Assembly: GCF_004359215.1 (NCBI RefSeq)
Contig: NC_090619.1
Location: 2,526,676-2,551,782 of the forward strand
Source of the DNA: Bremia lactucae
Taxonomy: Eukaryota; Oomycota; Peronosporomycetes; Peronosporales; Peronosporaceae
Direction of reading: 5' to 3'
Length of the DNA stretch: 25,107 nt
The notes under the pieces were generated by a model that ran no database searches, had not been told where the DNA came from, and saw nothing but the letters and a program-made list of their open reading frames with translations. The translations under genes and the position numbers were made by a program. Numbering within the stretch: the stretch's first letter is position 1; every line of letters begins with the position of its first letter. Below are positions 17,390-25,107 of the stretch, in pieces.

Positions 17390-18337
17390 ATGAGCTTAAA
17401 TATTGATTGGGCTCATTTTCCCCACCTCTCCGAACATCGTCGGGAGGTGGCAGGGCTTATGACGCAAGGACTTGGTGAACAAGCCCTGACCAGGCTCTTG
17501 GGCAGTCCTCCTCAGCAACATGTTGCTTAGTTGGAGCAGTTTAAGGCATTTGTGCTCGGACAGCGGAGGGCCGCGTCCGAGGCACAGAGCCATGCTGCAG
17601 TGGAGTCCGTCACTCAGACTCAGGATGAGCTGAGGCATGAGCAGGCTCGGAGCGAGGCTCTCAACAGGACTGTTGAGATGCTCTCTGCCCGGCCGCATCA
17701 GCCGAGGCCCATTCGGATGGACCCGCCCAAGTTCGATGGAACTGCGGCGCACACGATTGTCCACTGGCTTTTAGCCGTGGAGCAATGCGGTGTTGCCCAG
17801 CTCATCGAGGACGAGAGCCGGATGCTGTCGTACGCCATGTTGCATCAGCGCGGTAAGGCCTCAGAGTGGGTTTACTCGGCGCTTTTGGCGGACGTTAAGG
17901 CGTTCCCTACAGGGGCGATCTTTACGACAAAGATTCGCGCCATGTACCAGCCGCCGAACAACGAAGTGTTGCTTCAGGCGCGCTTCTTTGGGGCGCGACA
18001 GGCGAAGCGATCTCTGCAAGAGTATGTGCAAGAGATGCGCTCGCTGTCCGCATCCATAACCGTAGGTCCGATTCCGGAGCACATTAAGGTGCCCACGTTT
18101 ATGAACGGACTACGGCATGGCCCATCGCGACAGGCCCTATTCAGAAAGGTGCCGTCGACGATGGAAGAGGTAACCCAAATTGCCTTAGTTGAGGAGCAAT
18201 CCTACAACAGTGCCTTGGCGACAGCTTGGTATAAGCCGTCGACCGAGAGGACAGATGCCACTCCTATGGAGTTGGGCAATGCAGACGTTGTCTGCTATGA
18301 AAGCGGCAAGTACGGCCATATGATGGCTCGCTGCTAG
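17390..18337 (+). pseudogene. Gag of family 2, one in-frame stop and altered zinc knuckle
   Basis: One frame runs from ATG 17390 to TAG 18335-18337, broken only by a TAG at 17528-17530. After a Gln/Glu-rich helical start come Pro-Pro-Lys-Phe-Asp-Gly, His-Trp-Leu-Leu-Ala-Val-Glu, Gly-Lys-Ala-Ser-Glu-Trp, Ile-Arg-Ala-Met-Tyr-Gln-Pro-Pro-Asn, Gln-Glu-Tyr-Val-Gln-Glu-Met-Arg, and Phe-Met-Asn-Gly-Leu-Arg. This is the usual order of a Ty3/gypsy capsid (retrotransposon gag domain). The final knuckle reads Cys-Tyr-Glu-Ser-Gly-Lys-Tyr-Gly-His-Met-Met-Ala-Arg-Cys, so the second Cys of CCHC is Ser. The stop follows at once. It is the best-kept gene of this element. Confidence 0.9.
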
Positions 18338-18370
18338 GCCAGGGTCTCTGCTGGGGCGAAGACGCCCTGC

Positions 18371-18840
18371 ATGAGGACTCCTTTCCCAGAGGGCGAGGGC
18401 AAGAATCAGCGTGCGAGACGCATGAGTCTGCATCGACCACTGAGGGTTGGGAAATACAGGAGCGCAGTAGGGGCGGGATGCCCTACTGACGCGGATTCTG
18501 AAGCTACCCCTAAGTTCAGAGTTGTGGAACAAATGGGTAGCATAGTCCCTGAGGTCTCGAAATTTTGGACCTCAACCCTGCTGGTCTATAGCACTCATGT
18601 AAGAGGCTATGACCAGGTGATGACCCTCCTAGTGGATTCGGGTGCATCACAAAATTTTGTGAAACTCGCGGCTCTAAGAAAGAGACCGGCGATGTTTGAG
18701 TCGCTTTGCCAGGATGGCAAGCGAGAAGAGGCGACCGTTCGTTTAGCGAACGGCGCGCTCGTTAAGTCTGAGGGAGTTCAGGTAGAACTCGCCTTCAGCT
18801 TTAGTGACTTCTCTTGTAAAGAGAAGTTCACAGTGCTAGG
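18371..18840 (+). pseudogene. Protease region of family 2, cut by gap
   Basis: The frame opens after gag in a different phase and reads into the gap. The active-site segment is Leu-Leu-Val-Asp-Ser-Gly-Ala-Ser-Gln-Asn-Phe (about 18628-18660), a proper Asp-Ser-Gly protease motif. Downstream comes a typical Val-Arg-Leu-Ala-Asn-Gly segment. Two perfect short hairpins lie at about 18735-18755 and 18810-18830. The C-terminal Ile-Leu-Gly motif would fall in the gap. Confidence 0.8.
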
Positions 18841-19496
18841 NNNNNNNNNNNNNNNNNNNNNNNNNNNNNNNNNNNNNNNNNNNNNNNNNNNNNNNNNNNN
18901 NNNNNNNNNNNNNNNNNNNNNNNNNNNNNNNNNNNNNNNNNNNNNNNNNNNNNNNNNNNNNNNNNNNNNNNNNNNNNNNNNNNNNNNNNNNNNNNNNNNN
19001 NNNNNNNNNNNNNNNNNNNNNNNNNNNNNNNNNNNNNNNNNNNNNNNNNNNNNNNNNNNNNNNNNNNNNNNNNNNNNNNNNNNNNNNNNNNNNNNNNNNN
19101 NNNNNNNNNNNNNNNNNNNNNNNNNNNNNNNNNNNNNNNNNNNNNNNNNNNNNNNNNNNNNNNNNNNNNNNNNNNNNNNNNNNNNNNNNNNNNNNNNNNN
19201 NNNNNNNNNNNNNNNNNNNNNNNNNNNNNNNNNNNNNNNNNNNNNNNNNNNNNNNNNNNNNNNNNNNNNNNNNNNNNNNNNNNNNNNNNNNNNNNNNNNN
19301 NNNNNNNNNNNNNNNNNNNNNNNNNNNNNNNNNNNNNNNNNNNNNNNNNNNNNNNNNNNNNNNNNNNNNNNNNNNNNNNNNNNNNNNNNNNNNNNNNNNN
19401 NNNNNNNNNNNNNNNNNNNNNNNNNNNNNNNNNNNNNNNNNNNNNNNNNNNNNNNNNNNNNNNNNNNNNNNNNNNNNNNNNNNNNNNNNNNNNNNN
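18841..19496. other. Assembly gap (656 N)
   Basis: This run of N separates plus-strand protease from minus-strand RT sequence, so the orientation change may lie inside it or be created by scaffolding. Confidence 1.
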
Positions 19497-20126
19497 TTGT
19501 CGAAGAACTCATCGATATAATCGACTTGTTCTTTCGGCAACGGCCATTGCCTGGTCACACAATACTTGGTGCCAGGTTCGAGGTCTATCTCGTGCCCGAT
19601 GCCCCTATCTGCTGGTAGGCGGCTCGGCACTTCTTCTGAGAACACATCACGATGTTTCCACAGAACCTCAAAGAACGGACTGTCTCTCAAGGCATCCCAG
19701 CCTTGAGCAGCGTACCGCTTCTTTTTGTCCGTTTCTAGGACGCTCTGGTCCATTGTGGACGACGTGATCGATGCCCCTATCATCTGGTAGGCGGCTCGGC
19801 ACTTCTTCTGAGAACACATCGCGATGTTTCCACAGAACCTCATAGAACGGACTGTCTCTCAAGGCATTGCTGCCTTGAGCAGCAAATCATTTCTTTCGTC
19901 CGTTTCTAGGACGCTCTGGTCCATTGTGGACGACGAGCAACTGTCCACCAAGCTCTCTTCTGGAACTGGTGTGACTATTTCGTGGATCTACCTTTCTTTT
20001 TACGGCATATAATAGATCCCACGACATCTCCGGGAGTTTTACTATCTCCTCGGCAGATTTAAAGACTGATTGGAGCACCTCAATTGAGAATGCCTCCGCA
20101 ATTTCGTCTTTGACGGCCTCGAACAC
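19497..20126 (-). pseudogene. Inverted block: protease-RT linker and RT N-terminus
   Basis: Coding here is on the minus strand, opposite to gag, protease and RNase H of the same element. From 20126 leftward: a linker (Ala-Glu-Glu-Ile-Val), then Arg-Asp-Ser-Pro-Phe-Tyr-Glu-Val-Leu-Trp-Lys-His-Arg-Asp-Val-Phe-Ser-Glu-Glu-Val-Pro, then a second copy of the same piece. Next come Gly-Thr-Lys-Tyr-Cys-Val-Thr-Arg-Gln-Trp-Pro-Leu-Pro-Lys-Glu-Gln and the gap. This matches the RT entry of the first element (13100-13228). The right breakpoint lies in continuous sequence between 20127 and 20180, so at least that side is not a scaffolding join. Confidence 0.85.
19594..19935. repeat. Tandem duplication of about 171 bp within the RT block
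   Basis: The segment 19594-19764 is repeated at 19765-19935 with few changes. Both carry the GCGGCTCGGCACTTCTTC run and both end CGCTCTGGTCCATTGTGGAC. The unit encodes the Phe-Glu-Val-Leu-Trp-Lys-His-Arg-Asp-Val-Phe segment, which is therefore present twice. Confidence 0.9.
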
Positions 20127-20179
20127 CTCGTTCGAAGGCCCGTCTTCGTTATTAGAGACTGATCAAAAGGTCACTTGAA

Positions 20180-20638
20180 TATAGCTAGAATTATGCTGAG
20201 CAAACTAAACCATTATCTGACCTCCTTAAAAAGGACGCAGAATGCGTTTGGTTACAAAAACAAGATGATGCGTTTACATCAGTGAAGCAATCTCTTGTAG
20301 AGACACCGGTCTTGGCATTGCCAGACACGGATAAGCCCTTTAGCGTCGTCTGCGATGCAAGTAATGTTGCAATTGGCAGCGCGCTCATGCAGAAGGATGA
20401 CGACGACGTTGACCGTGTCATCTCTTATCAGTCTCGGCTATTAAAAGCCGCGGAACTGAATTACCCTGTGCATGACAAAGAGCTTGTTTCAATAAAGTAT
20501 GCTCTTGTCAAGTTTCGTTTGCACCTATTGGGCACCGAACCATTTCTGGTTTATACGGATCACGCATCACTGCGGACCGCAACAAACTCACCGCACCTCT
20601 CGCCTAGAATGGCAAGATGGCTTACAAAGTGTGCCTAG
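20180..20638 (+). pseudogene. RT thumb and RNase H of family 2
   Basis: The plus-strand frame restarts at about 20180 (Asn-Tyr-Ala-Glu ... Leu-Ser-Asp-Leu-Leu-Lys-Lys-Asp). RNase H shows all three acidic landmarks: Val-Val-Cys-Asp-Ala-Ser, His-Asp-Lys-Glu-Leu and Tyr-Thr-Asp-His-Ala-Ser-Leu-Arg-Thr. Ser-Pro-Arg-Met-Ala-Arg-Trp-Leu follows, and the frame ends at TAG 20636-20638. Unlike the first element, the catalytic Glu is kept. It ends soon after, with the next part in another frame. Confidence 0.9.
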
Positions 20639-20639
20639 T

Positions 20640-21100
20640 GTGAAAGCGCAATTTCAGCCGTCAACGTTGGCAGCCATGAAGGCATACCACTTCACGAGCT
20701 TATTAGCCTCTGAAATAAAAGAGAGCTACCGTCAGGATGACTATCGTCGCCTGCTGTTGGATCACTTTGGTGGACGAAAGGTAACCCTTCCATCGCACCT
20801 GAAAGCTAAGCTAAATCGCTTTAGCTACAGCGATGGCCTGTTATGGCCTCAGCAGTCACCTTGTGATCCCTTGAGAATCTATGTGCCTCATGACACAGAT
20901 CTCAAGCTAATGATGCTTCATGAGCTCCATGATGCGCCATCTAATGGACATCTGGTCCGTAAAAAATCATTCTAACGAATGTCAGAGGAATTTCGGTGGC
21001 CACACCTATATAAATGGGTGGCCAACTATATTCGCTCTTGCTAACCGAGTCAGCGCATTAAGTCTGCAGCGTCTAGCAGTGCGCCACTGAAGCCGCTGGA
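20640..21100 (+). pseudogene. Integrase N-terminal (zinc-binding) part of family 2
   Basis: The frame 20499-20975 from about 20640 gives Leu-Leu-Trp-Pro, Ile-Tyr-Val-Pro-His-Asp-Thr-Asp-Leu-Lys, and His-Glu-Leu-His-Asp-Ala-Pro-Ser-Asn-Gly-His, the two His of the H2C2 site. After a TAA comes Glu-Phe-Arg-Trp-Pro-His-Leu-Tyr-Lys-Trp-Val, then Arg-Ser-Cys and an in-frame TAA where the next Cys region begins. The catalytic DDE core is absent, because the sequence soon becomes the antisense ORF region. The element cannot make a working integrase. Confidence 0.8.
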
Positions 21101-21187
21101 TCGGGAAAATACGCCCAAGCGAATTTTCATGTGCCTTTCATGATTTAAAGACGCCATAATATATATGAGCGTCTAGAAGAGCGCGCT

Positions 21188-21820
21188 CTAGGAGCGACGC
21201 TCTTGGCCCGTTTGAACGAGGCCATTTAGATGGAGGGGCATCGGTGATATGCCACCCGTCGCGTAGCCACGCTCAAAACGACTGGCTTGTGACAACGACT
21301 GAGCACATTTACGTGTCTGCGGAGCTTTAGGCTCGGAATCCTCTATGTCAGAACCATTCTGAATAATGGTCTGAGCATAAGGCGTTGTGGTTTTACCCAA
21401 TGGTGAAGCAGCTGCGCCTTTATGGGCAGGGCTCTCATTAATGGTCGCTGCGCTATCCAGCGCAGACGACGAGAAAGCATTCGTAAATGTTGCTGTCTCC
21501 ATGTTGTGAGCCATGCGAAGTTTGGATGGGCAATAACGCGATATCATCCTTCCTCATGAGCTCGTTGTCCGCATCACTACTATGAGGTGACGGCAACGGT
21601 GTCGACTCATTGTAGTCGACAATGAGCGACGGATCAACATCCTCACTGTTAAAGTGGGATGGATCCTTAGCCCCGTTAACGCGACAGCAGCAGTAGCTGC
21701 CGGTGTTTTGACTAAGGCATTGGACGCTGCCGGCGTGTTAACGCGGCGCGTGCGCTTAGAGCGATGTTGTGTGGGTGTCTTTGCCGACGATTCACAAACG
21801 TGGCTCCTTTTAAGTGGCAT
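21188..21820 (-). pseudogene. Antisense ORF of family 2
   Basis: It starts at ATG 21818-21820 on the minus strand, about 120 bp inside the PPT of the 3' LTR. The first 45 codons are basic (Met-Pro-Leu-Lys-Arg-Ser-His, His-Arg-Ser-Lys-Arg-Thr-Arg-Arg) and Ala-rich. A frameshift near 21660 leads to an acidic stretch (Asn-Ser-Glu-Asp-Val-Asp-Pro-Ser-Leu-Ile-Val-Asp-Tyr-Asn-Glu-Ser). A third frame, 21188-21547, is Ser/Ala/Thr-rich. The same leader and first 16 codons occur at 24942-25107 beside another LTR of the family, so the frame belongs to the family. I recognise no named domain. The basic head suggests, without proof, a nuclear or nucleic-acid-binding protein. Confidence 0.6.
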
Positions 21821-21939
21821 CTTTGGCGCCGTATATGTAAACTCAATTCGCTAGAGTGACTGCGAGAACTAGCGACGCGTTAAGCAGCTCGTAGTTCCTC
21901 TTTTTTCTTTGACGAATTTTAAAATTTGAATTTGTTTTT

Positions 21940-21949
21940 AAAGGGGGGG
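21940..21949 (+). other. PPT of the family 2 element
   Basis: A purine run (AAAGGGGGGG) abuts the LTR start GGCAACGGGC, where TGTAACGGGC is expected. It marks 21950-22567 as a 3' LTR. Confidence 0.75.
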
Positions 21950-22567
21950 GGCAACGGGCAAAAGTTGCTCAAATGTTACACAGTTCCCGTTAATTACACT
22001 TGGTGTACTTAAGGGGATGGTCAATTACTTAAATAACAGCAATTAGACCCAGCACTCGGGTGTGTTCCATATTCTGACCAACTCTTGTGTATGTTACCGA
22101 AGAGTATTTCACTCCCATATATGATACACCAGTGGCTCTTTTCTTTTTGATTTCAGCAATAAACATAGGTGCATTCACATTAGGAGGGATGACGCCTAGC
22201 GTCATTCGTGAAGACGGCTAGCGTCATCCGTTACGCGAGGTATCTAGAAATATACGCTCGCAATACATATTAGTGTTATCTACAGAGATGACGTTTTTGA
22301 TTGGTAAAAATAGGTATTAATATTTAATGCGATTAAATATAAATCAGTCTGAAAACTACTTCCCACTTAGTAAGGGCGCACAAGGAGCCGGATTACCGCT
22401 CCCGTTACAACATTTTACTAGAGTACTTAGTGATTTGGGTGAGGTAGCTAAGGCGCCCACCACAACTACCACACTGCACGCAAGAGAAAACGGTCTTACC
22501 GGCTACTCGCTATGCTAGGGTGTGTATCTAAGAAGAGCGTGGCCAGATTAAGACGTGCCCGCTTACA
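21950..22567 (+). repeat. LTR of family 2, middle copy (618 bp)
   Basis: It aligns over its full length with the other two copies and ends GCCCGCTTACA. The first TG is changed to GG. It is longer because about 70 bp (22094-22165) replace a few bases found in the other two LTRs, including TTCTTTTTGATTTCAG, which resembles a splice acceptor. It is the most divergent of the three. Confidence 0.9.
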
Positions 22568-22599
22568 AAATGCAGTTTCGCGCCAAAAAAATCCGATCT

Positions 22600-23851
22600 A
22601 GCTTTTTGATGTACCGGTTCGCTTATATGGATGTCGTTGAGCCTATTATTAATCGACAGACCGGTTCCAAAGGCAAACAACTGACGCATGTCCAACGGAA
22701 AAGTGTCTTTGAATTTTGTTGGAGTGTTGTGTCGGCGAACACCTTCTGTATGACACTATCAACGATGCTGTAACCAAATTCGCCATAACTCGCAAGGTCG
22801 TGGCCGCAATCTGGCAACAAGGACGACAGTCTGTAAACGATGGATCAGCTGCTGCTGATTTACAAGCAGGAAAGTGGGAAGAGTCTGGCAGAAGCAAAAG
22901 TCGATTACGCAAGCTGATATCGAGTTTTTTCAAGAAACAGCGAGGCAATGGCCGTTGAACGGCAGCAGCGCTGAATATTGGAATCGCGATTGCTCATTAA
23001 TAGCTTAGAGAAGGGATACTGAAGACAAATTTAATGCCGGTAAGCTCTTTCTCACAGACGAGATCAAAAAGAATCGCCTCAAGTACTGCCTGTACATGCT
23101 GGATTTTAACAGCGTTTCATTGGGTGCGTCTCATTTTCAAAACATGTACGATCACGTCCATGACGAGAAATGGATCTTCATTTCGAAGAATCAGCCGCTG
23201 GCGAAAAACACTCTCACAGGACTAACAAAAGCAAGAGATATATCACAATGTGATGTTCCTCGTTGCGAAGGCAAGGCCCAGACGAAATACAGCTAGGAAT
23301 AAGTGGTTCGATGGTAAGGTAGGGATTTGGCTTTTTGTCCTTAAAAGCCTGCCAAGCGTTCCAGCAAGAACAACGCAGCGGGAACCATGGTCACAAAGGA
23401 TATTGATTCAGTGACCAAGGTTCAATAATCCCAGATGAATATCAGAAACGTTATCGCTGCGATTCGCAGCAAATGGCCCAATTTAACCCGACCGGCAGCT
23501 GTTGTGATACAGCAAGACAACGCCAAGCCCCACATCAGCCCGTCAGATATCGCGTTCAATGAGGCGGCACTGGCATCCAGTATGGACATTCAATTATCAT
23601 GTCAGCTACCTAACAGTCCTGACACAAACGTGCTTGTTTTGGTTTTTTCCAATGTTATCCAGGCCTTGCAACACCAGAAGGTGATGAACAGCATTAACGA
23701 GTTAATTGCGGCTATTCAAGCAGCATTTAAAATGCTGGACATGAATAAGTTAAACAAGGTGTTTCTTACCCATGACTCTTGCACAACGATATCCTCAAAT
23801 GCAGAGGGGGGGAACCGTATAAAATTCCCCATTTTTCGAAAGGTCGCCTAA
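22600..23851 (+). pseudogene. Tc1/mariner-like transposase remnant
   Basis: A DDE/D transposase of the mariner type is readable across several frames. The N-terminal part (22626-22958) has a helix-turn-helix-like segment (Phe-Ala-Ile-Thr-Arg-Lys-Val-Val-Ala-Ala-Ile-Trp) and Ser-Gly-Arg-Ser-Lys-Ser. The first catalytic Asp lies in His-Asp-Glu-Lys-Trp-Ile-Phe-Ile-Ser (about 23160), the second in Gln-Gln-Asp-Asn-Ala-Lys-Pro-His (about 23510), and the third in Asn-Ser-Pro-Asp-Thr-Asn (about 23610). The C-terminal part ends Gly-Gly-Asn-Arg-Ile-Lys-Phe-Pro, a typical finish, at TAA 23849-23851. All three Asp survive, but at least four frame breaks kill the gene. No terminal inverted repeats were found, so the element limits are unknown. 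Its 5' side abuts the LTR at 22567. Confidence 0.88.
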
Positions 23852-24394
23852 TCAATGAAAATCGTTTGCCCGACTATCTTACCTGTGCTTTCGAGATCAT
23901 TGAGGCGGCGAAGGAAGCAGTGACGGACACTGCATCGACTTGACAGCATCGGCAATTACTACCTTTGATCAATTATAAACTTCACATCCATATGATTCGA
24001 TTCAAGTTACTCATTCAAATTGACACGCAAAGTGAACAATGCTCCCTTTGTTTCCGAACTAAATTCTTACGCAGAAATGTCCCCTTTAATTTCGAATGGA
24101 GGGAGTAGAAAAAGAATTCATAACTCCGAAAGCGACCCTCGACATAGAATAAATTAAAGAATTTTTCGATTAAACGAATAAGACTCGAGACAAAATTGTA
24201 ACACTATCCCTTAATCGAATTCGTTTGTATCCGTTTTTGGTATTTTTGTATGAGTTTCTCGATATCTAGACATGTTTATTTATTTATAGTGTCGGCCCAT
24301 ATAACACAGTTAACATTTGGCGATGATTCCAAATCAAATCGGCTAAACTCACACATACCAGGCAACCAGCGAAGAGCGAGAGTGATTTCTGTGT
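23852..24394. other. Gene-free spacer after the transposase
   Basis: AT-rich sequence with no ORF or RNA gene that I can support. GTGTCGGCCCATATAA near 24290 could be the 3' end of the mariner element, but no matching inverted copy is visible upstream. Confidence 0.5.
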
Positions 24395-24925
24395 TGTAGG
24401 CGGGCACGTTGTAATGCGGCCACGCTCTACTTAAGCACACACCCTAGCACAGCGAGGAAGCGGTTAAACCTGCTTCTCTTGCGTGCAGTGAGGTAGTTGT
24501 GGTGGGCGCGCAAGCGACCTCACCCAACACACTAAGAACTCTGGTAAAGTGTCGTCACGGGAGCGGTAATTCGTCTCCTCGTGCGCACTTACCAAGTAGG
24601 TAGTAGATTTCAGACTGATTTATATTTAATAGAATTAAATACAAATACCTATTTTTACCAATTAAAATGTTATCTCTATAGATATCATTTAATTTGTATT
24701 GCGAGCGTATCTTTATAGATACATCGCGTAACTGATGACGCTCGGCGTCATCCCTCCTAATGTGAATGCACCCATGTGCATCACATCCACAAGGGTTGGT
24801 CACAAATGTGCACCACACCCGAGTGTTGGGTCTAATTACTATTATTTAGTAATTGACCATCCCCTTAAGTACCAAATGTACTTGATGGGGACTGTGTAAC
24901 ATTAGGGCAACTTTAGCCCGTTACA
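24395..24925 (-). repeat. LTR of family 2, reverse copy (531 bp)
   Basis: It reads on the minus strand from TGTAACGGGC (24925) to GCCTACA (24395). It is closer to the left LTR (16781-17333) than to the middle one. A PPT-like purine run on its right shows that it is the 3' LTR of an element lying to the right on the minus strand. Confidence 0.9.
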
Positions 24926-24941
24926 CCATCCCCCTCTTTAA
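24926..24941 (-). other. PPT of the element at the right edge
   Basis: Read on the minus strand, CTTAAAGAGGGGGATGG-type sequence precedes the LTR start. The position mirrors the PPT at 21940-21949. Confidence 0.7.
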
Positions 24942-25057
24942 GAACGAATTTACATTTTTAAATTCGACAAAGAGGAGAGAGGAACTGCGAGCAGCTTTAC
25001 GCGCCGCTAGTTCACTCGATCACTCTCGCGCACGTGTTTCCATACACGGCGCCCAAG

Positions 25058-25107
25058 ATGCCACCTAAAAGGGGCCACGTTGGTGGGTCGTCTGCGAAGA
25101 CGCCCAC
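25058..25107 (+). CDS. Start of antisense ORF of the right-edge family 2 element (partial)
   Basis: ATG 25058-25060 opens a frame, Met-Pro-Pro-Lys-Arg-Gly-His-Val-Gly-Gly-Ser-Ser-Ala-Lys-Thr-Pro, running off the window. It matches the start of the antisense ORF at 21820 (Met-Pro-Leu-Lys-Arg-Ser-His-Val). The leader (24942-25057) also matches. It lies in antisense to its element, 116 bp inside the PPT. Confidence 0.6.
   Translation, partial: MPPKRGHVGGSSAKTP

Larger units (their letters stand above)
16781..22567 (+). mobile_element. Second Ty3/gypsy element, rearranged
   Basis: Two LTRs of one family (16781-17333 and 21950-22567) enclose, on the plus strand, PBS, gag, protease, a 656-bp gap, an inverted RT block, RT thumb and RNase H, and the integrase N-terminus, then an antisense ORF and PPT. 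No target duplication is found (AGTTG on the left, AAATG on the right). The two LTRs differ clearly, so they may not come from one insertion event. The integrase core and any chromodomain are deleted. Confidence 0.85.

Noticed and set aside
18778..19843. Minus-strand open frames spanning the second gap
   Set aside because: The part left of the gap is plus-strand protease. Only the RT motifs right of the gap are real.
16776..22572. Target duplication for the second element
   Set aside because: The flanks AGTTG and AAATG do not match, so no duplication can be claimed.
22568..24394. Search for terminal inverted repeats and TA duplication of the mariner element
   Set aside because: GTGTCGGCCCATATAA near 24290 looks like a possible end, but no complementary copy is visible near the 5' side.

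Overview
The window looks like transposon-rich, gene-poor DNA from a eukaryotic nuclear scaffold. The style of the Ty3/gypsy proteins, recognised by eye, suggests an oomycete (Phytophthora or downy-mildew type). I have no database result for this, so the organism is an inference. There are no bacterial operons, rRNA genes or CRISPR arrays. Almost every protein-coding region is broken by stops or frameshifts. Two runs of N (11611-12606 and 18841-19496) are assembly gaps, and both fall inside retroelement pol regions.

Layout. (1) Positions 1-7660 hold a direct tandem repeat with a period of about 4421-4428 bp. Each copy carries a decayed ankyrin-repeat gene on the plus strand and a degenerate tRNA-like segment. 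One copy of a minus-strand ORF resembling a truncated TBC (Rab-GAP) domain is fully visible at 3852-4562. (2) Copy B of the repeat is interrupted by a Ty3/gypsy element on the minus strand (7661-16094), flanked by a 5-bp target duplication, GTAAT. Its order, read on the minus strand, is LTR, PBS, gag with a CCHC knuckle, protease, RT with YFDD, RNase H, integrase, chromodomain, PPT, LTR. (3) Repeat copy B resumes at 16095 and soon loses similarity. (4) A second, structurally scrambled Ty3/gypsy element of another family lies at 16781-22567 on the plus strand (LTR, PBS, gag, protease, gap, inverted RT block, RNase H, integrase N-terminus, antisense ORF, PPT, LTR). (5) A mariner-like transposase remnant lies at about 22600-23851. 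(6) A third LTR of the second family, in reverse orientation (24395-24925), begins another element that runs off the right edge.

Three observations stand out. First, the first element is saturated with short perfect hairpins (stems of 8-17 bp, loops of 1-8 nt), far beyond chance. Second, both Ty3/gypsy families carry an antisense reading frame that starts just inside the 3' LTR and polypurine tract and runs toward pol. In the first family it overlaps the integrase-chromodomain coding region for about 700 bp, and in the second family its leader and start are conserved in two independent copies. Third, the LTR of the first element contains a piece closely matching the gag of the second family. 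How these parts work together can only be inferred: the window records repeated rounds of duplication, insertion, rearrangement and decay rather than a working pathway.
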